A DNA stretch of 64,000 bases from Mucilaginibacter sp. KACC 22773 (GTDB lineage: Bacteria; Bacteroidota; Bacteroidia; Sphingobacteriales; Sphingobacteriaceae): NCBI RefSeq assembly GCF_028736215.1, contig NZ_CP117883.1:2666001-2730000 (forward strand), written 5' to 3'. This document shows positions 18,813 through 27,211 of this stretch, in pieces. Every line of letters starts with the position of its first letter. The first letter of the stretch is position 1. Made by a program: the position numbers and the translations under genes. The notes beneath the pieces were generated by a model. That model saw only the letters and a program-made list of their open reading frames with translations. It ran no database searches and was not told the origin of the DNA.

Positions 18813-20033
18813 ATGAAAAAATTAATTTATCATATTAAAGGCTGCCTGGTGCTTGCCTTGCTTGCCGCGGTGGTTGTTATGCAGCCGGGCTGTAAAAAGG
18901 ATGCTTCACCATCAAAAGGCACCCCGGTAATTACCGCTATACGCAATTATGTAGCCCATCCCGGTGATTCGCTTTTAAGCAGCGTAGGCACGGGCCAGTG
19001 GGTTGTAATTTCAGGTAAAAATTTAAAAGGTGCGCTCGCTATTAATTTTGACGGGGTAAAAGGCTCTTTTAACGATGCCTGGTTTTCAGATACCAGTGCA
19101 ATCGTATTAATCCCGGCGGTTATCGCGTTCCCTTCGGTACCTTCAGATAAGCTGAATACTATTCAGTACGTTACCAACCATGGGCAAACTACGTTTTCGT
19201 TCCCTATTGTTGCACCAGCGCCTACAATTACCGGCGTTTCTAATGAAGATGCCAACCCTGGCGACTCGGTTAAAATCAACGGACTAAGCTTTTTCTTTAT
19301 AAAAAGCGTTACCTATGCCGGGATTAATATTACCAGTTATAAATCATCAAATGATGGTACCAGCATCAGCCTGGCAGTACCTGCGGGTGTTACGCAAACC
19401 GGTGGCATTGTAAGTGTTACAACAAAATCAGGTTCGGCCACCTCTGTTTATAAGGTACATGACTTTGTAACAGGCGTGTTGAATAATTATGATAATGTAA
19501 ATAACTTTTCATGGGGATCGGGCACATCTAACAGCTCTGCAGCCTATCCTGGTAATAATGGCTATTATGGGCTATTGCAATCAACTAACATTCCCGCGGG
19601 AGACGGATCCTGGTGGAATGGCGGGCGGTCCATCAATACAAATGGGGCGCAGTGGGTACCTAAAGCCAGCTTAAAGGATACAGTGGACCATTATGCTTTA
19701 AAGTTTGAAGTATCTGTAACTACGCCATGGTCGGCCGGTGCTATCCAGATTGTTAAAGATTACTCCTGGACATATTCGGCCATTTATCGCCCGTGGAAGA
19801 ATGCCAACGGTTCAACAACGCAGTTTACTACAAAGGGCTGGCAAACGGTAACCATACCACTATCAGAGTTCAGAACAAATAATGGTACGGGAATCCCAGC
19901 CGCCAGCCTGACGGAGTTGCTTGGGGCCGAGGGGGCGGGTGCTATCAATGTTACATTTATTAACGATGGCACAACTACCATCAAAACTTCTGAGATAGCT
20001 GTTGACAATATCAGGGTAGTAAGAATAAAATAA
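18813..20033 (+). CDS. Surface glycan-binding lipoprotein with IPT/TIG domains (SGBP-B-like)
   Basis: 406 residues with a lipoprotein signal (MQPGC, then KKD). At least two IPT/TIG-like Ig domains follow (GTPVITAIRNYVAHPGDSL at about 30 and APTITGVSNEDANPGDSVKI at about 135). A C-terminal beta-rich domain of about 190 residues contains SWWNGGRSINTNGAQWVP and PLSEFRTNNGTG. This architecture and its position after SusD match surface glycan-binding proteins such as SGBP-B of xyloglucan loci, where the C-terminal domain binds the polysaccharide. Substrate specificity cannot be read directly. A terminator at 20062 ends the susC-susD-SGBP unit. Confidence 0.85.
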   Translation: MKKLIYHIKGCLVLALLAAVVVMQPGCKKDASPSKGTPVITAIRNYVAHPGDSLLSSVGTGQWVVISGKNLKGALAINFDGVKGSFNDAWFSDTSAIVLIPAVIAFPSVPSDKLNTIQYVTNHGQTTFSFPIVAPAPTITGVSNEDANPGDSVKINGLSFFFIKSVTYAGINITSYKSSNDGTSISLAVPAGVTQTGGIVSVTTKSGSATSVYKVHDFVTGVLNNYDNVNNFSWGSGTSNSSAAYPGNNGYYGLLQSTNIPAGDGSWWNGGRSINTNGAQWVPKASLKDTVDHYALKFEVSVTTPWSAGAIQIVKDYSWTYSAIYRPWKNANGSTTQFTTKGWQTVTIPLSEFRTNNGTGIPAASLTELLGAEGAGAINVTFINDGTTTIKTSEIAVDNIRVVRIK

Positions 20034-20061
20034 GAAGAGAGTTTTAGTTGAATATAAGTGG

Positions 20062-20100
20062 ATGCCAGGGGCCTTTACCGAGAGGTCCCGGCATTTTTTT
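20062..20100 (+). terminator. Terminator after susC-susD-SGBP operon
   Basis: ATGCC-A-GGGGCCT pairs with AGGTCCC-GGCAT (one bulged A, one G-U) and is followed by seven T. It suggests that the GH5 gene at 20219 has its own promoter or depends on read-through. The 185-base gap shows no clear promoter. Confidence 0.85.
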
Positions 20101-20218
20101 AGGCCTCATCGGCTCAGCACTTTCTCAGACGGGTGTCGTCCTTATTTGTTTGGTCATAAATAGTCTGAAAAGTGCGCAAAATGTGTGGTTCTGCTAAAAG
20201 GGCTTAAATATTATAAAA

Positions 20219-21679
20219 ATGAAAACATTGAATTTTTTAAGAGTATTATTTTTTGTTGCGATTGCTTCTTTTTTTTCCTGTAAAAAGGCGAATAATCCAG
20301 CCGCAGAATTAACAGTTAATCAGTCCGTAATTACATTTACGCCCGAAGGCGGAACGCAGGACTTTTCTGTTGCAAGCAATGCCACATGGAACATCAGCAA
20401 TCCGGGTTCTTCGTGGCTGCAATTGAATACAACATCTGGTAACAGCGGCAGTACTGTCATTCATGTAACAACGCTGTCGCAAAATGCCACAGGGCTAACA
20501 CGCTCCATCGTTTTAGAAGTTAGTTCGTCTAATGGTCAGTCAAGAAGGGTAACGGTGTCGCAGGCAACCACTATCTATCCAACTTATAATACCTCGCCAA
20601 AAGCAGCTGACGCAACGGGAATGAGCAGTAATGCTGTTCAGTTGGCCGCTAAAATAAAATTAGGATGGAATATCGGTAATACCCTGGAAGCTTCTGGTGG
20701 CGAAACAGGCTGGGGCAATCCGCTTATCACCGAAGATTATGTAAAATTTGTAAAACAGCAAGGCTTTAACGCTATACGCCTTCCATGTGCCTGGAACATG
20801 GGCCATCTAAGTAACCAGGCAACTGCACAAATAGACGCCAACTGGCTTAACAGGGTGAAAGAAGTGGTGGGGTATTGCGTAAAAAATGATATGTATGTCT
20901 TACTCAATATACATTGGGATGGCGGCTGGCTTGAAAATAACGTTACGAAGGTAAAGCAAGATTCTGTTAACGCTAAACAAAAGGCGCTATGGGAACAAAT
21001 TGCAACGGCCATGCGCGATTTTGACGAACACCTGATGTTTGCCAGCGCCAATGAGCCGGCTGCAGATGATGCCGCGACAACAGCAATACTTTCCACCTAT
21101 CATCAAACCTTTATTAACGCAGTCAGATCAACCGGTGGTAAAAACGCCTATCGGGTATTGGTGCTTCAGGGCCCTTCTACCAACATGGAAAAAACAAGTG
21201 ATTATATGACATCCCTTCCGCAGGACCAGGCGGCAGCCCGGTTGATGGTTGAGGTGCATTATTACTCGCCGTTTCAATTCTGCTGCCTGCTGGACAATGA
21301 TGCCAGCTGGGGTAAAATGTTTTATTATTGGGGCGCAGGGCACCATTCAACTATCGAACCTGAACGAAATGCCACCTGGGGCGAAGAAAGTGATGTTGAT
21401 GCCTCTTTCAATAGAATGAAGACAAAATTTGTCGACAAGGGAATTCCTGTCCTTTTAGGGGAGTATGGCGCCTACAGGCGTGACAATAGTGCGCATGTTC
21501 CTTTAGATCTGCCAACGCACGAGGGCGCAGTAGATTATTGGAATACCTATGTTACGAAACAAGCGAAATCCAACGGCATGCTGCCATTTTTCTGGGATAC
21601 CGGCGGTGCTTTGGACAGACGAAATTATACTGTAAAAGATCAGCGTACTATTGTTGCCATCAAGGCAGGTGCCAATTAA
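20219..21679 (+). CDS. BACON-GH5 surface endo-beta-glucanase lipoprotein
   Basis: 486 residues. Lipoprotein signal (FFSC, then KKA), a BACON domain (about 28-115: FTPEGGTQDFSVASNATWNI, VTVSQA) and a GH5 domain (about 135-480) with GWNIGNTLEASGG, LNIHWDGGWLENN, acid/base E279 in SANEPA and nucleophile E415 in LGEYGAYR. BACON plus GH5 subfamily 4 is the layout of the keystone endo-xyloglucanase of Bacteroides ovatus (BoGH5A). The enzyme here should cut beta-1,4-glucan backbones at the cell surface so that SusCD can import fragments. It is a paralogue of the GH5 at 6458-8155, which carries a lectin module instead of BACON. Terminators flank it on both sides. Confidence 0.93.
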   Translation: MKTLNFLRVLFFVAIASFFSCKKANNPAAELTVNQSVITFTPEGGTQDFSVASNATWNISNPGSSWLQLNTTSGNSGSTVIHVTTLSQNATGLTRSIVLEVSSSNGQSRRVTVSQATTIYPTYNTSPKAADATGMSSNAVQLAAKIKLGWNIGNTLEASGGETGWGNPLITEDYVKFVKQQGFNAIRLPCAWNMGHLSNQATAQIDANWLNRVKEVVGYCVKNDMYVLLNIHWDGGWLENNVTKVKQDSVNAKQKALWEQIATAMRDFDEHLMFASANEPAADDAATTAILSTYHQTFINAVRSTGGKNAYRVLVLQGPSTNMEKTSDYMTSLPQDQAAARLMVEVHYYSPFQFCCLLDNDASWGKMFYYWGAGHHSTIEPERNATWGEESDVDASFNRMKTKFVDKGIPVLLGEYGAYRRDNSAHVPLDLPTHEGAVDYWNTYVTKQAKSNGMLPFFWDTGGALDRRNYTVKDQRTIVAIKAGAN

Positions 21680-21682
21680 ATG

Positions 21683-21720
21683 AATGCCTGTGGCTTTTAC
21701 CAAAAGACACAGGCATTTTT
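21683..21720 (+). terminator. Terminator after BACON-GH5 gene
   Basis: A perfect 10-bp stem AATGCCTGTG / CACAGGCATT with a 15-base loop, then TTTTT. It begins 4 bases after the stop codon. Confidence 0.9.
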
Positions 21721-21939
21721 ACACTACACCAGTTTTATTTATCAGCATAACCAATACAGGCCGGTAGTTTATACAGGAAGTTTAAGAGAATTTGACATGA
21801 AAAAAGTTTACAGTAAAGGCATCGGCTGCAACGGGCAATATTTACAGTAAAACCATATCACCAGGGTTGAAGGCATCTGCTGTTGAAAATTACGGCCGCA
21901 AATAAATAGCACCGACAAGAAGAAAAGAAATAACATTTT

Positions 21940-24096
21940 ATGAAATATACCATTGCCTGTTTTATGGCATTTTTCGTGGCCGGCGGCGTTTCGGCGCAAA
22001 ATAAAAGTGAGGTTGCCCTTAAAGCGAAGATCAACAGCATCGTCAGTAAAATGACGCTGGAAGAAAAAATAGGCATGCTTCACGGCAACGCGCTGTTTTC
22101 TTCGGCAGGCGTAAGCCGTTTAGGTATCCCGGAGCTTACCTGCGATGATGGCCCCTTAGGCGTACGGGAAGAAATAAAACGCTTTGACTGGGCGTCGGCT
22201 AACTGGACAACTGATTCTGCCACGTTTCTGCCAAATGGCTCGGCAATAGCGGCCACATGGAATCCCGTAATGGCAAACCGCTATGGCGTAGTTATAGGCC
22301 AGGAAGCAAATGCCCGTAAAAAGATTGTAATGCTTGCACCGGCATTCAATGTTTGCAGGATGCCGCTATGCGGCCGTACCTATGAATATTATTCGGAAGA
22401 TCCTTATCTGAACAGCCAATTGGCTGTTCAATCTGTAAAAGGAATTCAAAGCCAGCATGTAGCAGCCTGTATAAAACATTTTGCTGCCAATAACCAGGAA
22501 CTTAACCGCGATAGCGTAAACACCTTAGTTGATGAAAGGGCTTTACGCGAAATTTATTTCCCGGCATTTAAAGCAGCCGTACAGCAGGGTAATGCCTACA
22601 CCATTATGTCGGCCTACAATAAGCTGAACGGCTATTGGTGTTCCGAGAATGATTTTTTATTAAATAAAGTGCTAAAAAACGAATGGGGCTTTAAAGGATT
22701 GGTCATGTCAGATTGGTCGGGGACGCATCATACCGTTGCAGCGGCAAACAACGGGCTGGATATTGAAATGGGATCAAGCGGACCGTATGATCAATGGTAT
22801 TTTGCCCAACCCTTACTAAAAGCTGTTAAGGAAGGCCAGGTTCCGGTAAAAACAATTGATGATAAAGTGCACAGGATTTTGTGGGTAATGTACCACACCT
22901 CCATGAGTACTAACCATCCTAAAGGGTCTATCGCTACACCGGCGCATGCCAAAGCCGCCTATGATATTGCCTCGGAATCCATCGTTTTGCTAAAAAACGA
23001 CAACCATTTGTTGCCTTTAAAAGCAGATAAGATTAAAAGCATTGCTGTCATCGGCGATAATGCCATCCGTACATTTGCTTTGGGTGGATACGGCGCCGGT
23101 GTAAAAGCCAAATATGAGGTTACCGCGTTAGCAGGTATAAAATCAAGGTTCGGTAAAACAGCGAGCATCAGTTTCGCCCAGGGTTATAAAGCAAACTACC
23201 TGGCAAATAATAGCGACAAACAAAATAGTGGTTATGATCAACCCAATCAAAAACTGATTGATGAGGCGGTAGCGCTTGCAAAAACCAGCGATGTCGCCAT
23301 TTTATGCATCGGTTCCAATCGTGAATATGAAAGTGAAGCCCATGACCGTAAAAACCTGGAACTGCCTTTTGGCGAGCAGGCCTTGGTTAACGCGGTTACC
23401 GCAGCCAACCCCAATACTATTATTGTAATCATGGCCGGCGCTCCGTATAATCTGAATGAAATCAAAAAATCCAACCATGCAGTTGTTTGGTCGTGGTTTA
23501 ACGGTTCAGAGGCCGGTAATGCACTGGCCGATGTATTAAAAGGTGTTGTAAACCCGTCAGGCAAATTACCATTTACTTTTCCTGTATCGTTAAAAGATTC
23601 CCCTGCTTTCGCTTTAAATACTTATCCGGGTAAAGGCGCTACGGCAGAATATAAAGAAGGCATCCTGGTTGGATACCGCTGGTACGACACTAAGAAAATT
23701 CAGCCACAGTTTCCATTTGGTTATGGGCTTTCTTATACTGATTTTTCTGTCAGCCACTTTTCGGTAGACAAAAAAAGCTACGGAAAAAATGAAACCATCC
23801 GTGCAAAATTCACTATCAAAAATACAGGCAACCGTTATGGGGCCGAAGTTGTGCAGTTATATGTAAGCGATCCGGTTTGTTCGGTTCTGCGTCCTGAAAA
23901 GGAGCTTAAAGGTTTTAAAAAGATATTTTTAAAGCCCGGTGAAACAAAAACCGTCGAACTGGATGTAAAGGTTGGCGATCTGGCTTTTTATGACGAAACA
24001 AAAAAAGCATGGAATGCAGAATCCGGTGAATACATCCTTCAGTTAGGTAATTCATCACGTAACATTATTCAGAAAGTGAAAATATCGGTTAAATAA
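21940..24096 (+). CDS. GH3 beta-glucosidase, periplasmic
   Basis: 718 residues with a Sec signal peptide (cleavage near VSAQ) and no lipobox. The N-terminal GH3 barrel contains KHFAANNQELNRDSVNT and the catalytic nucleophile D258 in VMSDWSGTHH. The C-terminal alpha/beta sandwich (about 340-570) has ESIVLLKNDNHLLPL and SNREYESEAHDR, where a Glu supplies the acid/base. A fibronectin-III-like domain (about 640-710) with GAEVVQLYVSDP and LKGFKKIFLKPGE closes the protein. It would remove terminal beta-glucosyl residues from imported oligosaccharides in the periplasm. It is the last intact enzyme of the PUL; the genes downstream are decayed. Specificity (beta-glucosidase rather than beta-xylosidase) is inferred from context. 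Confidence 0.93.
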   Translation: MKYTIACFMAFFVAGGVSAQNKSEVALKAKINSIVSKMTLEEKIGMLHGNALFSSAGVSRLGIPELTCDDGPLGVREEIKRFDWASANWTTDSATFLPNGSAIAATWNPVMANRYGVVIGQEANARKKIVMLAPAFNVCRMPLCGRTYEYYSEDPYLNSQLAVQSVKGIQSQHVAACIKHFAANNQELNRDSVNTLVDERALREIYFPAFKAAVQQGNAYTIMSAYNKLNGYWCSENDFLLNKVLKNEWGFKGLVMSDWSGTHHTVAAANNGLDIEMGSSGPYDQWYFAQPLLKAVKEGQVPVKTIDDKVHRILWVMYHTSMSTNHPKGSIATPAHAKAAYDIASESIVLLKNDNHLLPLKADKIKSIAVIGDNAIRTFALGGYGAGVKAKYEVTALAGIKSRFGKTASISFAQGYKANYLANNSDKQNSGYDQPNQKLIDEAVALAKTSDVAILCIGSNREYESEAHDRKNLELPFGEQALVNAVTAANPNTIIVIMAGAPYNLNEIKKSNHAVVWSWFNGSEAGNALADVLKGVVNPSGKLPFTFPVSLKDSPAFALNTYPGKGATAEYKEGILVGYRWYDTKKIQPQFPFGYGLSYTDFSVSHFSVDKKSYGKNETIRAKFTIKNTGNRYGAEVVQLYVSDPVCSVLRPEKELKGFKKIFLKPGETKTVELDVKVGDLAFYDETKKAWNAESGEYILQLGNSSRNIIQKVKISVK

Positions 24097-24142
24097 ATAT
24101 TGAATAGGTAAAATCGTTTCTGTTTATTTTGAATGTATTTAA

Positions 24143-24243
24143 ATGAACTCCGAAGTATTTGTTAACGGAAAATCGCTTGGTGTTCGCCCGTGTGGTTATT
24201 CGTCATTCAGTTATGATCTTTCGCCTTTATGTATGCCCGTTTT
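24143..24243 (+). pseudogene. GH2 glycosidase fragment (sugar-binding domain piece)
   Basis: About 33 codons read EVFVNGKSLGVRPCGYSSFSYDLSP. This is the signature of the N-terminal jelly-roll domain of GH2 enzymes (beta-galactosidase/beta-mannosidase type, usual form VNG-x-x-LG-x-RPYGY-x-x-F-x-YDLTP). Nothing before or after matches GH2, so only a sliver of the gene remains. It is followed at once by the esterase fragment in the opposite orientation, marking a rearrangement join. Confidence 0.72.
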
Positions 24244-24256
24244 GATAAGGGTTAGC

Positions 24257-24688
<432 letters not shown>

Positions 24689-24718
24689 TCAATAAGAATA
24701 GGATTTTTAATTAACGAT

Positions 24719-26675
24719 ATGATCAATCATTTATACCGCCTGCAGCAATGCCTTGCATTGCTGTTATTTTGTACATCGGCCGCCCACTCACATTCAAAGT
24801 CGGTTGCCGACTCGTCCTCTTTTTATCAAACTGTAAGAACCTACGTTAATCCTGTCCTGCCCGGTGACCACCCAGACCCTACATTATTGAAGGTTGGAGA
24901 TGACTTTTATCATTGCGGTTCTACGTTTCATTTCAATCCCTATTTACCCATCTACCATTCTAAGGATCTGGTGCATTGGCAGGTGACCAGCCGGGTTTTA
25001 CCGCCAGCTAAAGCGGCTTGGGTAACAGATCGCCCCTCGGCGGGTATCTGTCAGGGTGCCATAACTTATTTTTATGGCTCTTACTGGATCTACTTTTCTG
25101 CAAACGGTCAATGGTTTAGTAAGGCGAGCTCGCCTGCAGGTCCCTGGACAGAGCCAGTACAAGTGAAATCAAATGCGGTGACCGGGAACCTGGGTTATGA
25201 TAATTCTATTTTTGTTGATGACGACGGTAAGCCCTACATGGTGATCAAGAACGGGCAGAGGGTGAATCGTCTGCAGGAATTAGGCCGTGATGGCCAGTTA
25301 ACCAGCACTGTGATCAATATGGATTGGGTTAACACTAATCTGCAATATAGTTGGGCAGAAGGGCCGGTAATGTGCAAGCGCAATGGATTTTACTACTATT
25401 TTCCCGCCGGGGATGTGTCCGGCGGCCAGTATGTGTTGAGGGGAACTGCTTTGACCGCCGATTCGACCAGGTGGGAACGGCTGGGCGGTTTCTTCAAGCC
25501 GGTTACGGATCCTAAAGTCGGGTTTCGCAGGCCAAATCATATTTCGGCTCCTTTCTAATTAGCCGATGGCACCTGGTGGACAATAGGGCAGAGTTACGAA
25601 AAATATGAAGGAGATGATTGGTCTGGGTTGGGCCGGCAAACAGCCTTGTACCCGGTAACCTGGGAAGGCGACCGGCCCTGGGGGATGGCGCCTACCACCA
25701 AACCTATTATTAAACCTAACCTTCGGCAAGCCGGCATTCCCTGGCGGAGTGTTAAAACCGATTATTTTAACCGCGGCACGCTCGATCTTAACTGGCATTT
25801 CTTAACCAGGAAAGCCAGCACCCGTTATTCGCTCAGTGAGCGCAAAGGCTGGATCCGGTTGAAGCCCGATACCGGGCGTACACGTAGTGCAAAAGGAAAC
25901 AGACCATTATTATACAGCAGTGACTGAAGTGGATCTTAATGCCACAACAGCAACAAGCGAGGCCGGGATTTACCTGACCGACGGTAGCGAAAAAGTGGTT
26001 GCCAAATTATTTACGGGTTATGAGCAAGGTAAAAAGATCACTTTCGAGTTAGACACCGCCAGGCGCAGCATTCCGAACAGCTTTGGAAATAGGGTATGGC
26101 TTAAACTGGAAAGGAATCAGCATTTACTGCGTGCCTGGTGCAGCGGTGATGGTAAAGCCTGGACGCCTGTTGGTATGCCTGTTGATGCCGCCGGCCTGGA
26201 TAAAACACAGCCCAATTACAATTCCTGGGTAGGGACAAGCGTAGGATTGTTTGCGGAAGGCCAGCCAGCCGATTTTAATTGTTTTATTTGTAAGGATGGC
26301 ACATCGGCGATGCCAGCCGTTGGGTACAGCAACTATTACGGTATCATGACCGTGAACGACGCATCTGGTAAAAGTGTAGCCAATACTTCGGACTACGGCG
26401 GCTGGTTCATGCTTTCGGGTGTCGAACTCGGTAACAGGTCGCCGTCAGCTGTTAGTGTATTGGCTAATGCCAAGGTAAACGGGCAATTTGAAATTTGGGT
26501 GGACGATTTGCAGCGCGGAAAGTTGATTGCTAAAATACCTTTTAACCGCAAATTTGGGTGGAGGTACTACCGCTGCGGGCTAAAATGGCTTACCGGTCAG
26601 CACGATGTCTTTGTCAAATTTCCGGCTAAGGCGGCAAGGGGATTGGTAATCAAAAGCATACAATTCTTGAATTAA
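24719..26675 (+). pseudogene. GH43 glycosidase pseudogene (in-frame stop and frameshift)
   Basis: The start at 24719 gives a signal peptide (LALLLFCTSAAHSHS), then a GH43 five-bladed propeller: VNPVLPGDHPDPTLLKVGDD (catalytic base Asp), HSKDLVHW and WAEGPVMCKRNGFYYYF (catalytic acid Glu). A TAA at 25556-25558 interrupts it, but the same frame continues perfectly (LADGTWWTIGQSYEKYEGDD, WEGDRPWGM). Near 25878 the frame shifts by net +1 (one base gained or two lost) into VVQKETDHYYTAVTEVDL. A concanavalin-like domain and a CBM6-like C-terminus (SNYYGIMTVNDASGKSVANT, GLVIKSIQFLN) follow to 26675. It was a beta-xylosidase/arabinofuranosidase-type enzyme and is now inactive unless the stop is read through. 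Confidence 0.85.
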
Positions 26676-26841
26676 TTAGGGAAGCTTCTCAATAGTGGAA
26701 AAGGGATCCGGTATACGCTGATACTTAAAACATTTTTTTGGCAAGAAAAGAACAATATTATCATTAATTATCCTGGCGTTGCCCGCGGGGGGAGGCTGGT
26801 CGGCTATAAACCGAATATATCATCTTTAAAAACTAAAACTG

Positions 26842-26946
26842 ATGAAAGTAGCAATAAGCTTTTTTTTAATGGCTTTACTGGTATTGGTCGCCCAAAGCAG
26901 TTTTGCGCAGGAGGTAATTAAGAATACCCATAATCGGGCTGCTTGA
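26842..26946 (+). pseudogene. Orphan signal peptide, probable 5' remnant of an exported-protein gene
   Basis: A 34-codon frame starts MKVAISFFLMALLVLVAQSS and continues FAQEVIKNT before stopping at 26944. The first 23 residues are a good Sec signal peptide with an AxA-like cleavage site (SFAQ). The mature part is too short to be a protein. It is best read as the cut-off beginning of another PUL enzyme. A genuine micropeptide cannot be excluded. Confidence 0.55.
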
Positions 26947-27194
26947 TTGCCGCAAACGAATGTCGTCATCCGAATTGAGTTATCGAATCGTGCTAATGCG
27001 ATAGCTGCATGTATTTTCTTTGCAATCGCATGAAGGTCTTGGCGGCTTACAGCGCAAATACCTGGCCTCCGTAAGGCCAACTGGAAGTGATGCGGTGATA
27101 ATACCGACTACAGACCAAACGAACCACCTATATTGGCTTCCATTACGGCAATAGATATTTATCACCACATAATTTTCCATATATCAATATATCG
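26947..27194. other. Intergenic tail of decayed PUL
   Basis: No recognisable gene, RNA or hairpin terminator. Short open frames on the minus strand (up to 84 codons) have no family features. The stretch joins the orphan signal peptide to the promoter of the AraC-FtsX gene. Confidence 0.4.
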
Positions 27195-27202
27195 TACATT
27201 TG
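27195..27202 (+). promoter_or_regulatory. TAnnTTTG promoter element before AraC-FtsX gene
   Basis: TACATTTG matches the -7 consensus exactly. Transcription would begin near 27209, almost on the TTG codons at 27212 and 27221. This favours the ATG at 27266 as start, or a nearly leaderless mRNA. No TTG was seen at -33. Confidence 0.5.
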
Positions 27203-27211
27203 AAATAACCC

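Noticed and set aside
26980..27180. Minus-strand frames up to 84 codons between the orphan signal peptide and the AraC-FtsX gene
   Set aside because: No recognisable domain and no promoter; composition fits non-coding DNA.
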